Assembly: GCF_019457615.1 (NCBI RefSeq)
Contig: NZ_CP080414.1
Location: 2,664,501-2,728,500 of the forward strand
Direction of reading: 5' to 3'
Length of the DNA: 64,000 nucleotides
Origin: Shewanella zhangzhouensis
GTDB taxonomy: Bacteria > Pseudomonadota > Gammaproteobacteria > Enterobacterales > Shewanellaceae
The translations under genes and the position numbers were made by a program. Under the pieces are notes generated by a model. That model searched no databases, was not told where the DNA came from, and saw nothing but the letters and a program-made list of their open reading frames with translations. Below are positions 8,663 through 16,274 of this stretch, piece after piece. The number at the start of each line of letters is the position of its first letter. Position 1 is the stretch's first letter.

Positions 8663-11032
8663 TTAACCGTGGGCCTCGGCCAGATACAGCCAGGTATCGA
8701 TGACTGTGTCAGGGTTCAGGGACACGGTATCAATGCCCTGCTCCACCAGCCAGGCGGCGAAGTCGGCGTGATCCGATGGACCCTGACCGCAAATACCCAC
8801 GTAAGCACCCTTGGCCTTGGCAGCCTTGATGGCCATGGCAAGCAGCGCCTTAACGGCTTCGTTACGTTCATCGAACAGGTGGCTGATGATGCCGGAGTCG
8901 CGGTCCAGACCCAGAGTCAGCTGAGTCAGGTCGTTAGAGCCGATGGAGAAACCATCGAAGTGCTCCAGGAACTGCTCGGCCAGCAGGGCGTTGGATGGCA
9001 GTTCGCACATCATGATAACGCGCAGACCATCTTTACCACGCTCCAGACCTTCCTGTTTCAGGAGTTCAATCACCTGCTCGGCTTCACCCAGGGTGCGCAC
9101 GAATGGGATCATGATTTCCACATTCTTCAGGCCCATGTCGTTGCGAACACGCTTGATAGCTTCACACTCGAGGGCGAAACAGTCGCGGAACGACTCAGAG
9201 ATATAACGGCTGGCACCGCGGAAGCCCAGCATTGGGTTCTCTTCTTCTGGCTCGTAGCGATCGCCGCCCACCAGGTTGGCGTATTCGTTTGACTTGAAGT
9301 CAGACATACGCACGATCACCTTCTTCGGATGGAAGGCCGCAGCAATAGTGGCGATACCTTCAACCAGACGGGCTACATAATACTCAACTGGCGAGTCGTA
9401 ACCGGCGATCATCTCGTTGATTTCTTCCTGCAGGGCAGCTTCCTGCTGGTTGAACTCGAGCAGTGCCTTGGGGTGAATACCAATCATGCGGTTGATGATG
9501 AACTCAAGACGGGCCAGACCCACACCCTCGTTTGGCAGACGGGCGAAGTCGAAGGCGCGGTCAGGGTTACCCACGTTCATCATTATCTTCATTGGCAGAT
9601 CAGGCATGGAATCCACGCGGCTGGAGATCACTTCGAACTCCTGCTTGCCATCGTAGATGTAACCCGTGTCGCCTTCGGCGCAGGATACAGTGACCATCTG
9701 GCCGTTCTGAATACGGTCAGTCACGTCACCACAACCCACAACGGCTGGCACACCCAGTTCACGGGCGATAATCGCAGCGTGACAGGTACGGCCACCACGG
9801 TTGGTCACGATGGCGCTGGCGCGCTTCATGATAGGTTCCCAATCCGGGTCGGTCATGTCGGTAACCAGTACATCGCCTGGCTGGATTTTGTCCATTTCTT
9901 CGATGGAGTTCAGTACCTTGGCAACACCGGAGCCCACCTTGTGACCGATGGCACGGCCTTCGCTGATCACAGCGCCGCGGCTCTTCAGGTGGTAGCGTTC
10001 AATCAGTTGAACGTCTTCACGTGAACGTACTGTCTCAGGACGGGCCTGAACAATGTACAGCTTGCCATCGTTGCCATCTTTGGCCCACTCGATGTCCATT
10101 GGACGACCGTAGTGCTTCTCGATGATGATAGCCTGCTTGGCCAGTTCCATCACTTCGGCATCATTAATGGAGAACTGACGACGGTTTTCCACGCTCACAT
10201 CTTCAATTTTCACCTGCTTACCGTGTGAAAGATCGTCTGAGTAGACCATCTGGATAAGCTTGGAACCGATGTTGCGGCGTACCACGGCCTGATGGCCGGC
10301 GGTCAGGGTTGGCTTATGAACGTAGAATTCGTCAGGGTTAACGGCGCCCTGCACAACCATTTCGCCCAGACCGTAAGATGAGGTCACGAATACCACATCA
10401 TCGTTACCGGATTCGGTGTCGATGGTAAACATTACGCCAGAGGCAGCTTTGTCAGAACGCACCATGCGCTGCACACCGGCAGACAGGGCCACACCGCGGT
10501 GGTCGTAACCCTGGTGAACGCGGTAAGAAATCGCGCGGTCGTTAAACAAAGACGCAAATACGTGCTTGATAGCCACCAATACGGCATCGTAACCCTTCAC
10601 GTTCAGGAAGGTTTCCTGCTGACCGGCGAAAGAGGCATCAGGCATGTCTTCGGCTGTGGCAGAGGAACGTACGGCAAAGGAGGCTTCGGTGGTTTCACCG
10701 GAGAGTTTGTCATAGGCCTCGTGGATGGCCTTTTCGAGTTCGGGTTGGAAAGGGGTTTCGATAACCCACTGTCTGATCTGTGCACCCACTTTCGCCAGTG
10801 CGTTAACATCGTCGACGTCCAGAGTGTCAAGAATGTCATAAATCTTCTGGTTTACTCCGCTTTGCTCAAGGAACTCATTGAATGCATGAGCCGTGGTTGC
10901 AAAGCCACCGGGGACTTGAACACCTGCGTTGGCCAGATTACTGATCATCTCGCCCAGTGAAGCGTTCTTGCCGCCAACTCTGTTGACGTCGCCCATGCCC
11001 AATTCCTGATACCAGAGTACATATTGCTGCAC
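8663..11032 (-). CDS. ppsA: Phosphoenolpyruvate synthase
   Basis: 789 residues (E. coli 792). Makes PEP, AMP and phosphate from pyruvate and ATP, the entry to gluconeogenesis from lactate, pyruvate or amino acids, the usual Shewanella diet. N-terminal ATP-grasp domain (GGKNASLGEMI, FAVRSSATAEDMPDASFAGQQETFLNV), phosphohistidine swivel domain with GGRTCHAAIIARELG (catalytic His near 417), then the PEP-utilising TIM barrel ending with GICGQGPSDH. Divergent from its own regulator ppsR, with a HexR-like box in the 124-bp gap. In Shewanella HexR is reported to control ppsA. Confidence 0.97.
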   Translation of the reverse strand: MQQYVLWYQELGMGDVNRVGGKNASLGEMISNLANAGVQVPGGFATTAHAFNEFLEQSGVNQKIYDILDTLDVDDVNALAKVGAQIRQWVIETPFQPELEKAIHEAYDKLSGETTEASFAVRSSATAEDMPDASFAGQQETFLNVKGYDAVLVAIKHVFASLFNDRAISYRVHQGYDHRGVALSAGVQRMVRSDKAASGVMFTIDTESGNDDVVFVTSSYGLGEMVVQGAVNPDEFYVHKPTLTAGHQAVVRRNIGSKLIQMVYSDDLSHGKQVKIEDVSVENRRQFSINDAEVMELAKQAIIIEKHYGRPMDIEWAKDGNDGKLYIVQARPETVRSREDVQLIERYHLKSRGAVISEGRAIGHKVGSGVAKVLNSIEEMDKIQPGDVLVTDMTDPDWEPIMKRASAIVTNRGGRTCHAAIIARELGVPAVVGCGDVTDRIQNGQMVTVSCAEGDTGYIYDGKQEFEVISSRVDSMPDLPMKIMMNVGNPDRAFDFARLPNEGVGLARLEFIINRMIGIHPKALLEFNQQEAALQEEINEMIAGYDSPVEYYVARLVEGIATIAAAFHPKKVIVRMSDFKSNEYANLVGGDRYEPEEENPMLGFRGASRYISESFRDCFALECEAIKRVRNDMGLKNVEIMIPFVRTLGEAEQVIELLKQEGLERGKDGLRVIMMCELPSNALLAEQFLEHFDGFSIGSNDLTQLTLGLDRDSGIISHLFDERNEAVKALLAMAIKAAKAKGAYVGICGQGPSDHADFAAWLVEQGIDTVSLNPDTVIDTWLYLAEAHG

Positions 11033-11116
11033 AGTTCTATCTCCGCATGTTTATTTAGTTGGCCCCTTCACACCGGGGCAGCGGCATTTTACACTTCGGG
11101 GCATTAAGCGTAAATC

Positions 11117-11122
11117 TATAAT
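11117..11122 (+). promoter_or_regulatory. Candidate -10 element of ppsR
   Basis: TATAAT lies 34 bases upstream of the ppsR start in an AT-rich stretch. No convincing -35 element stands 16-18 bases upstream, so recognition may need an activator, or the match may be fortuitous. Confidence 0.4.
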
Positions 11123-11128
11123 TTTCTT

Positions 11129-11143
11129 TGTAATTTTATTACT
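11129..11143. promoter_or_regulatory. HexR-like operator between ppsA and ppsR
   Basis: TGTAATTTTATTACT matches the palindromic HexR box TGTAAT-NNN-ATTACA at 11 of 12 arm positions. HexR senses KDPG and controls central carbon genes in Shewanella, including ppsA. The site sits 97 bases upstream of the ppsA start and just downstream of the ppsR -10. This geometry suits activation of ppsA and repression of ppsR. Confidence 0.65.
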
Positions 11144-11156
11144 ACATGAGGTTGGT

Positions 11157-11969
11157 ATGGCTCGTAAAGTTTTCTACATTTCCGATGGAACGGCGATCAC
11201 AGCAGAAGTTTTCGGCCATGCAGTACTTTCACAATTTCCTATGGAATTTGAAGCAATTACCATTCCATTTGTCGAAACCAACGCCAAAGCAGAAGCGGTA
11301 AAAAAGCAGATAAATGATAGTTTTATTACAACAGGAGAGCGGCCTCTGGTATTTCATTCCATCGTAAAGCCGGAGATCAGAGATGTTATCTATTCCAGTG
11401 AAGGACTGGATTATGACTTTTTGAACACCTTCGTGGCACCACTTGAGCAACAATTGGGCGTCAGTGCGGCACCTGTGCTGCATCGTACCCATGGCAAAGC
11501 CAATCACAGCTACGAAGCCCGTATCGATGCCATTAACTTCGCCATGGAAAACGATGACGGCCAAACCTTAAAACACATGGACAAAGCCGACATTATCCTG
11601 CTCGGCGTATCACGCTGCGGCAAAACCCCGTCCAGCCTGTATCTGTCAATGCAGTTTGGTATTAAAGCGGCAAATTACCCTTTTACTGAGGATGACATGG
11701 ACAGCTTAAAGCTGCCTGAAGCACTCAAGCGTAACAAACACAAGTTATTTGGTCTGACTATCGATCCGGTGCGTTTGCAGGAAATTCGCCAGAGCCGGAT
11801 GGAGAACAGCCGCTACTCCTCTTTGCGCCAATGTCGGATGGAAGTAAAGGAAGTGGAAATGATGTTTAAGAAGGAACGCATTCCTTATATAGACACCACC
11901 AATCACTCGGTGGAGGAAATCGCCACCAAAATCCTCGACATGACAGGTATGGAGCGTCATATGTTCTAA
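11157..11969 (+). CDS. ppsR: PEP synthase regulatory kinase/pyrophosphorylase
   Basis: 270 residues, DUF299 family. PpsR inactivates PEP synthase by ADP-dependent threonine phosphorylation and reactivates it by Pi-dependent dephosphorylation. The family P-loop is GVSRCGKTPSS near residues 151-161, and the N terminus FYISDGTAITAEVFGHAVLSQF is characteristic. The head-to-head arrangement with ppsA strongly supports the call. The leader is AT-rich with ATGAGG before the ATG. Confidence 0.95.
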   Translation: MARKVFYISDGTAITAEVFGHAVLSQFPMEFEAITIPFVETNAKAEAVKKQINDSFITTGERPLVFHSIVKPEIRDVIYSSEGLDYDFLNTFVAPLEQQLGVSAAPVLHRTHGKANHSYEARIDAINFAMENDDGQTLKHMDKADIILLGVSRCGKTPSSLYLSMQFGIKAANYPFTEDDMDSLKLPEALKRNKHKLFGLTIDPVRLQEIRQSRMENSRYSSLRQCRMEVKEVEMMFKKERIPYIDTTNHSVEEIATKILDMTGMERHMF

Positions 11970-12015
11970 GATTGGCCGCTTCGGTCAATCGGATCTAACT
12001 TAAATCAATTTCGTT

Positions 12016-12052
12016 GCACAGTTGTCGATTAATTACACAATCGGCACTGTGC
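12016..12052 (+). promoter_or_regulatory. Two-part hairpin upstream of DAHP synthase
   Basis: Outer arms GCACAGT/ACTGTGC and inner arms CGATT/AATCG enclose an 8-9 base AT-rich loop. It lies 68 bases before the start codon and has no T-run, so it is an operator or RNA fold rather than a terminator. No TrpR or TyrR consensus is visible. Confidence 0.4.
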
Positions 12053-12119
12053 AGTCCGTCACTATTGGTTATAATCCGGTTCAATCTGGCGATAAGCCCG
12101 CACCAAACCGGTATGCTGA

Positions 12120-13181
12120 ATGACGATTAAGACTGACGAACTACGTACATCCCTTCTTTGTAAAGTAATTTCACCTTCACAACTGGCCGCAGAATACCCG
12201 CTGACGCAGGAAGCGGCTGACTATCTGGTTGCCCAGCGCCGTGAGGTGGAAGCCATTCTGACCGGTCAGGATCCTCGCCTTCTGGTGATCATCGGCCCTT
12301 GCTCTATTCACGATACCGAAGCTGCGCTGGAATATGCCGGACGTCTGGCAAAGTTGCACCATGAACTTAAAGACGATTTGTGCATACTGATGCGGGTGTA
12401 TTTTGAAAAGCCGCGTACCATTGTGGGCTGGAAGGGGCTGATTTCAGACCCGGATCTGGACGGCAGCTTCAGTGCAAACAAAGGGCTGCGCCTGGCCCGT
12501 CATCTGCTGCAGCAAATTACCGAGCTTAAACTGCCTATCGCCACCGAGTTTTTGGATATGGTGAACGGTCAGTACATCGCCGACCTTATTACCTGGGGTG
12601 CCATCGGTGCCCGTACCACCGAAAGCCAAATCCACCGCGAAATGGCCTCGGCGCTGTCTTGCCCAGTCGGCTTTAAAAACGGCACGGACGGCAATATCAA
12701 TATCGCCGTGGATGCCGTGCGCGCCGCCAAGGTGCCGCACATCTTCTACTCACCGGATAAAGATGGTCATATGTCGGTGTACCGTACCCACGGTAACCCT
12801 TACGGTCATATCATTCTGCGCGGTGGCAAGAACCCCAACTACGCCGCGGAGCATGTGCAAAAGGCCCATGAGCAGCTAAAAGCCACTGGCATCGACACCG
12901 GCATGGTAATTGACTTCTCCCACGGCAACAGCCAGAAGCAGCATATGAAACAGCTGGAAGTAGCCGAAGATGTGATGGCACAAATTCGCGCCGGCTCCAC
13001 CGCCATCGCCGGGATTATGGCCGAAAGCTTTATCGAAGAAGGCAATCAGAGCGTGGTGGAAGGTCAGCCGCTTTGCTATGGTAAGTCCATTACCGATGCT
13101 TGCCTGAGCTGGGGCGATACCGAGCCGCTGCTGCGCAATCTCGCCGCCGCTGCACGGGTACGCCGCGAGCTGAAAAAATAA
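12120..13181 (+). CDS. aroH: 3-deoxy-7-phosphoheptulonate synthase (AroH-like)
   Basis: 353 residues. Condenses PEP and erythrose 4-phosphate to DAHP, the first step of aromatic amino acid synthesis. Class I motifs are present: LLVIIGPCSIHD, RVYFEKPRTIVGWKGLISDPDLDGS, GARTTESQIHREMASALSCPVGFKNGTDG and DFSHGN. The N terminus (TDELRT...) resembles E. coli AroH, the Trp-sensitive isozyme, more than AroF or AroG; isozyme assignment is tentative. Monocistronic with a strong terminator. Lying near ppsA, which supplies its PEP, is suggestive but the genes are not co-transcribed. Confidence 0.92.
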   Translation: MTIKTDELRTSLLCKVISPSQLAAEYPLTQEAADYLVAQRREVEAILTGQDPRLLVIIGPCSIHDTEAALEYAGRLAKLHHELKDDLCILMRVYFEKPRTIVGWKGLISDPDLDGSFSANKGLRLARHLLQQITELKLPIATEFLDMVNGQYIADLITWGAIGARTTESQIHREMASALSCPVGFKNGTDGNINIAVDAVRAAKVPHIFYSPDKDGHMSVYRTHGNPYGHIILRGGKNPNYAAEHVQKAHEQLKATGIDTGMVIDFSHGNSQKQHMKQLEVAEDVMAQIRAGSTAIAGIMAESFIEEGNQSVVEGQPLCYGKSITDACLSWGDTEPLLRNLAAAARVRRELKK

Positions 13182-13204
13182 ATCACTTACATCATTTGCA
13201 CTAT

Positions 13205-13230
13205 AAAAGCCTCCATAGGGAGGCTTTTTT
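13205..13230 (+). terminator. Intrinsic terminator after DAHP synthase
   Basis: AAAGCCTCC, loop ATA, GGGAGGCTTTTTTATT. Confidence 0.85.
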
Positions 13231-13430
13231 ATTATCAATTCTCTGAGATCTTTTATTCATACAACCACCATACAGGTCAGTTAGCTGGCTGGATATTTGA
13301 ATTCAGGGCATTTCACCCCGATTCACATCGTTTCCAGCCCATAGTCCATGACAGCAAACCAGCGAAAAGGCTATACTGCGCGCCTTTTGAGTAAACTTCA
13401 GATTTGTCTGCATAACCCCAAGGTTGCCGT

Positions 13431-13856
13431 ATGCCACTGACTGACACCCAGCCTCAATTTCCTGAGGCCATTGCCCGCCGTATTGACGCCTCTGAAGCAC
13501 GCGTTATCAAAGCGGTTTTTCCGTCCAACACCAACCATCACAACACCCTGTTTGGCGGTGAAGCTCTCGCCTGGATGGATGAAACCGCCTTTATTGCCGC
13601 CACCCGCTTTTGCCGCAAAACCCTGGTCACTGTGAGCTCTGATCGCATCGATTTCAACAAAGCCATTCCCGCCGGCAGCCTGGCAGAATTGATTGCCCGG
13701 GTGATCCACGTGGGTAACACCAGCCTCAAGGTCGAAGTGAATATTTTCGTTGAAGACATGTACCAGGACAAAAGAGAGCATGCCATTCGTGGCGTCTTTA
13801 CCTTTGTGGCAGTAGATGAAAATCGCAAACCCACCCAGGTATGGCCGCAGGACTAA
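13431..13856 (+). CDS. Acyl-CoA thioesterase, hotdog fold (YciA/VdlD type)
   Basis: 141 residues. A single hotdog domain with the central-helix signature FPSNTNHHNTLFGGEALAWMDE, VTVSSDRIDFNKAIPAGSLAEL, then VNIFVEDM. The family hydrolyses acyl-CoA thioesters in the cytoplasm; chain-length preference cannot be read from sequence. AAGG precedes the ATG by 7 bases. It is not linked to an operon. It could equally be annotated as a broad-specificity acyl-CoA hydrolase. Confidence 0.88.
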   Translation: MPLTDTQPQFPEAIARRIDASEARVIKAVFPSNTNHHNTLFGGEALAWMDETAFIAATRFCRKTLVTVSSDRIDFNKAIPAGSLAELIARVIHVGNTSLKVEVNIFVEDMYQDKREHAIRGVFTFVAVDENRKPTQVWPQD

Positions 13857-13880
13857 TTGCCGCTGCCACTAATGAGTATC

Positions 13881-13914
13881 TCAGGGGCAGTTGCACTGGC
13901 GCATCTGCCCCTGA
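13881..13914 (+). repeat. Inverted repeat after the thioesterase gene
   Basis: Perfect 10-base arms TCAGGGGCAG and CTGCCCCTGA around a 14-base loop, 25 bases after the stop. It lacks a T-run on either strand, so it is perhaps an mRNA 3'-end stabiliser. Confidence 0.55.
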
Positions 13915-14058
13915 CAGCAAATACGACTTTAGTCTAACCCCAAAGAAAATTAACACATTCAAGGCAATAGCTCCGGATAAATCCATAGGATAATTGGGCA
14001 TTCTTCTGTTACATTGGTTTTATTGCGCATCTGTGACGATAAGAAATATAACCGCATC

Positions 14059-14730
14059 ATGAAGCTCGAGAATCTCAATGTGATCATTGCTGACGATCAC
14101 CCCCTGTTTCGTAACGCCCTCAGGCAAGCCTTGTCCAGCGCCTTTGCCGATACCCGCTGGTTCGAAGCTGACAGTGCCGATGCACTGCAGTTGCTGCTTG
14201 ATAAACCCGAGGTCGATTACGATCTGGTGCTGCTGGATTTGCAGATGCCAGGCTCCCACGGTTACTCAACCCTGATACATCTTCGCTCCCATTACCCGGA
14301 TATCCCGGTGGTGGTGATCTCCGCCCACGAAGACGCTCAAACCATCAGTCGTGCCATCCATTATGGCAGCGCCGGTTTTATTCCCAAATCAGCCTCCATG
14401 GAAACCCTCACCGAGGCCATGAGTGCCGTACTCTATGGTGATATCTGGCTGCCCCAGGACATTGAACTGGTCAAGATTGAAGAAGACGGCACCGATCAGG
14501 TGGCGGGTAAACTTGCGGATCTTACCCCGCAGCAATACCGGGTATTGCAGATGTTTGCCGAAGGCCTGCTCAACAAACAAATCGCCTATGATTTAGGTGT
14601 GTCAGAAGCCACCATCAAGGCCCACGCCACCGCCATTTTCAGAAAGCTTGGGGTAAGAAACCGCACCCAGGCCGTGATTGCATTGCAGCAGCTTGAAATG
14701 GACAAGGTCGATTTGGGGCAAAGCCACTGA
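14059..14730 (+). CDS. crbR: LuxR-type response regulator of the acetate switch, CrbR-like
   Basis: 223 residues from ATG 14059; the open frame extends 15 codons upstream but without a start signal. Receiver domain: acidic pair D12/D13 (IIADDHP), phosphoacceptor D60 (LLDLQMPG), SAH at 88-90 and K110 (FIPKSA). A linker and a LuxR-type HTH follow (about 155-215: LTPQQYRVLQMFAEGLLNKQIAYDLGVSEATIKAH). CrbR (ErdR/ActR) with the kinase CrbS activates acs in Vibrio and Pseudomonas. Here it lies within 6 kb of crbS and acs, which supports the name, although the PuuB-like gene separates it from crbS. Confidence 0.8.
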   Translation: MKLENLNVIIADDHPLFRNALRQALSSAFADTRWFEADSADALQLLLDKPEVDYDLVLLDLQMPGSHGYSTLIHLRSHYPDIPVVVISAHEDAQTISRAIHYGSAGFIPKSASMETLTEAMSAVLYGDIWLPQDIELVKIEEDGTDQVAGKLADLTPQQYRVLQMFAEGLLNKQIAYDLGVSEATIKAHATAIFRKLGVRNRTQAVIALQQLEMDKVDLGQSH

Positions 14731-14784
14731 GACTCTGAGCCATAAAGCCCCAGTCCCAGTTTCGACACCGTCATACACAATAAA

Positions 14785-14808
14785 AAGGCCGCATTCATTG
14801 CGGCCTTC
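14785..14808. terminator. Bidirectional terminator between crbR and the PuuB-like gene
   Basis: AAGGCCGC, loop ATTCATT, GCGGCCTT, then CTTATTT on the plus strand. A-rich bases precede it and can serve the minus strand. Confidence 0.8.
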
Positions 14809-14820
14809 TTATTTCATCTG

Positions 14821-16110
14821 TCAGCCACGGAGGCTCTCACGCAGCTGATAATACAGCATGCCAATGGCCAACGCCTGATTCCCAAACCATTCATTTAACG
14901 GAATGCGCCAGTGCTTCATGCCCGCAAAGAGGCCAAACTCACGCAGATCGCCATCGATGGCTTTGGCCATGATTTCTGACATGATGTGGCTGGTCGCTAC
15001 CCCATGCCCCGAGTAACCCTGGCAGTAATAGACATGCTCGGAGACTTTGCCAAGTTGCGGTATGCGGTTAATCACAATCCCCGCCATACCCGCCCAGGCA
15101 AATTCGATTTCCACGCCTTTAAGACGCGGGAAGGTGCGTTCAATCGCAGGGCGCAGCTCTTCGGCCACATTCTTGGGGTCACGGCCACTGTAGTTGGTGC
15201 CGCCGCCGAACATTAACCGGTTATCCGCGGTAAGCCGATAATAATCCAGTACAAAACGGCAATCATACACCGCAAGGTTGTGTGGATTGATTGCACTGGC
15301 CACTTCGTCGGATAAGCGTACTGTCGCGCAATTACCCAGGGATGCCGGAAATAACATGCCTCTGAGTTTCGGGCGTCCCAGCTTGTGATAGGCATTGCCG
15401 GCAATGAGCACCTTGTTTGCGGTAACGCTGCCAAAGGCTGTTTTCACCACGGGGCGCTGGCCCTCAACAATATCCAGCACCTGGGTGTCTTCGAAAATCT
15501 GTACCCCGAGACTTTCTGCCGCCCTCGCCTCACCGATACACAGATTTACCGAATGCAGGTGCATGTTCTTTTTGTTGAGCAAGCCACCATGGTAGAGGTG
15601 CGATTCGAGATACTGTGGCATCTCGTTCTTTTCGACCAATGACACCAGGTCGCCCATACCCCTTCGCTCTGCTTCATCCAACATGGATTTAAGCTCATTC
15701 ATGTGCGCAGGTTTATAGGCTGTGTGCAAATGGCCATGGCGCAAATCGCAATCGATTTGGTACTTAGCTACCCGGTTTTTGATGATGTCGTGACCGCGCC
15801 AGCGCAGCGCCCAAACATAATCCTCAGCTTCTTCACCGATACGGTTTCTGAGCTGTTTGGTCATGGCTTGATCGCCGGACAGCGACCCTGTGACCTGACC
15901 ACCGTTTCGGCCTGTTGCGCCCCAGGCTATCTTATTGGCCTCCAGCAGCACCACCTTGTAGCCCCGTTCGGCCAGTTCCAGTGCAGTGTTTACACCGGTA
16001 AATCCGCCACCGATCACTGCCACATCCGCCTGAATTGCTTCAGTTAAGCGCGGATAGTCAGTTTCGTGTTTAATGGTGGCATTGTAATAAGAGCCGCAAC
16101 GAGCTTGCAT
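14821..16110 (-). CDS. FAD-dependent amine oxidoreductase, PuuB/DadA type
   Basis: 429 residues (E. coli PuuB 426). DAO fold: dinucleotide motif VAVIGGGFTGVNTALELAERG near residues 29-50, GATGRNGGQVTGS, and the C-terminal FAD motif FAWAGMAGIVINRIPQLG...YYCQGYSGHGVATSH. PuuB oxidises gamma-glutamylputrescine in putrescine degradation; other close relatives oxidise various secondary amines, so the substrate is uncertain. No other puu gene is in the window. A ribosome site AGGACT precedes ATG 16110. A 13-base perfect inverted repeat lies 58 bases upstream and is a likely operator. Confidence 0.8.
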   Translation of the reverse strand: MQARCGSYYNATIKHETDYPRLTEAIQADVAVIGGGFTGVNTALELAERGYKVVLLEANKIAWGATGRNGGQVTGSLSGDQAMTKQLRNRIGEEAEDYVWALRWRGHDIIKNRVAKYQIDCDLRHGHLHTAYKPAHMNELKSMLDEAERRGMGDLVSLVEKNEMPQYLESHLYHGGLLNKKNMHLHSVNLCIGEARAAESLGVQIFEDTQVLDIVEGQRPVVKTAFGSVTANKVLIAGNAYHKLGRPKLRGMLFPASLGNCATVRLSDEVASAINPHNLAVYDCRFVLDYYRLTADNRLMFGGGTNYSGRDPKNVAEELRPAIERTFPRLKGVEIEFAWAGMAGIVINRIPQLGKVSEHVYYCQGYSGHGVATSHIMSEIMAKAIDGDLREFGLFAGMKHWRIPLNEWFGNQALAIGMLYYQLRESLRG

Positions 16111-16168
16111 GGAGAGTCCTGTTGTTTTTTATTTTTTACGGATGTTAGCGATATATACAACAGAAGGT

Positions 16169-16200
16169 CAATGGGTGAACAGTAATTTGTTCACCCATTG
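16169..16200. promoter_or_regulatory. 13-base perfect inverted repeat, likely operator
   Basis: CAATGGGTGAACA, spacer GTAATT, TGTTCACCCATTG. The 32-base element has no flanking T-run on either strand. It sits at the PuuB-like gene's promoter region, 59-90 bases upstream of its start, and beyond the end of crbS. It best fits a dimeric repressor site; the regulator is unknown. Confidence 0.6.
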
Positions 16201-16211
16201 GAAAACGTGTG

Positions 16212-16240
16212 AAAAGCCGGGCGTAAAAAACACCCGGTGA
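16212..16240 (-). terminator. Terminator after crbS
   Basis: On the minus strand: CCGGGTG, loop TTTTTTA, CGCCCGG, then CTTTTC. The 7-bp stem includes one G-T wobble. It lies about 35 bases beyond the crbS stop. Confidence 0.6.
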
Positions 16241-16274
16241 TTGGACGTTAACGCATCACGTCCTGGAGCAGGGA

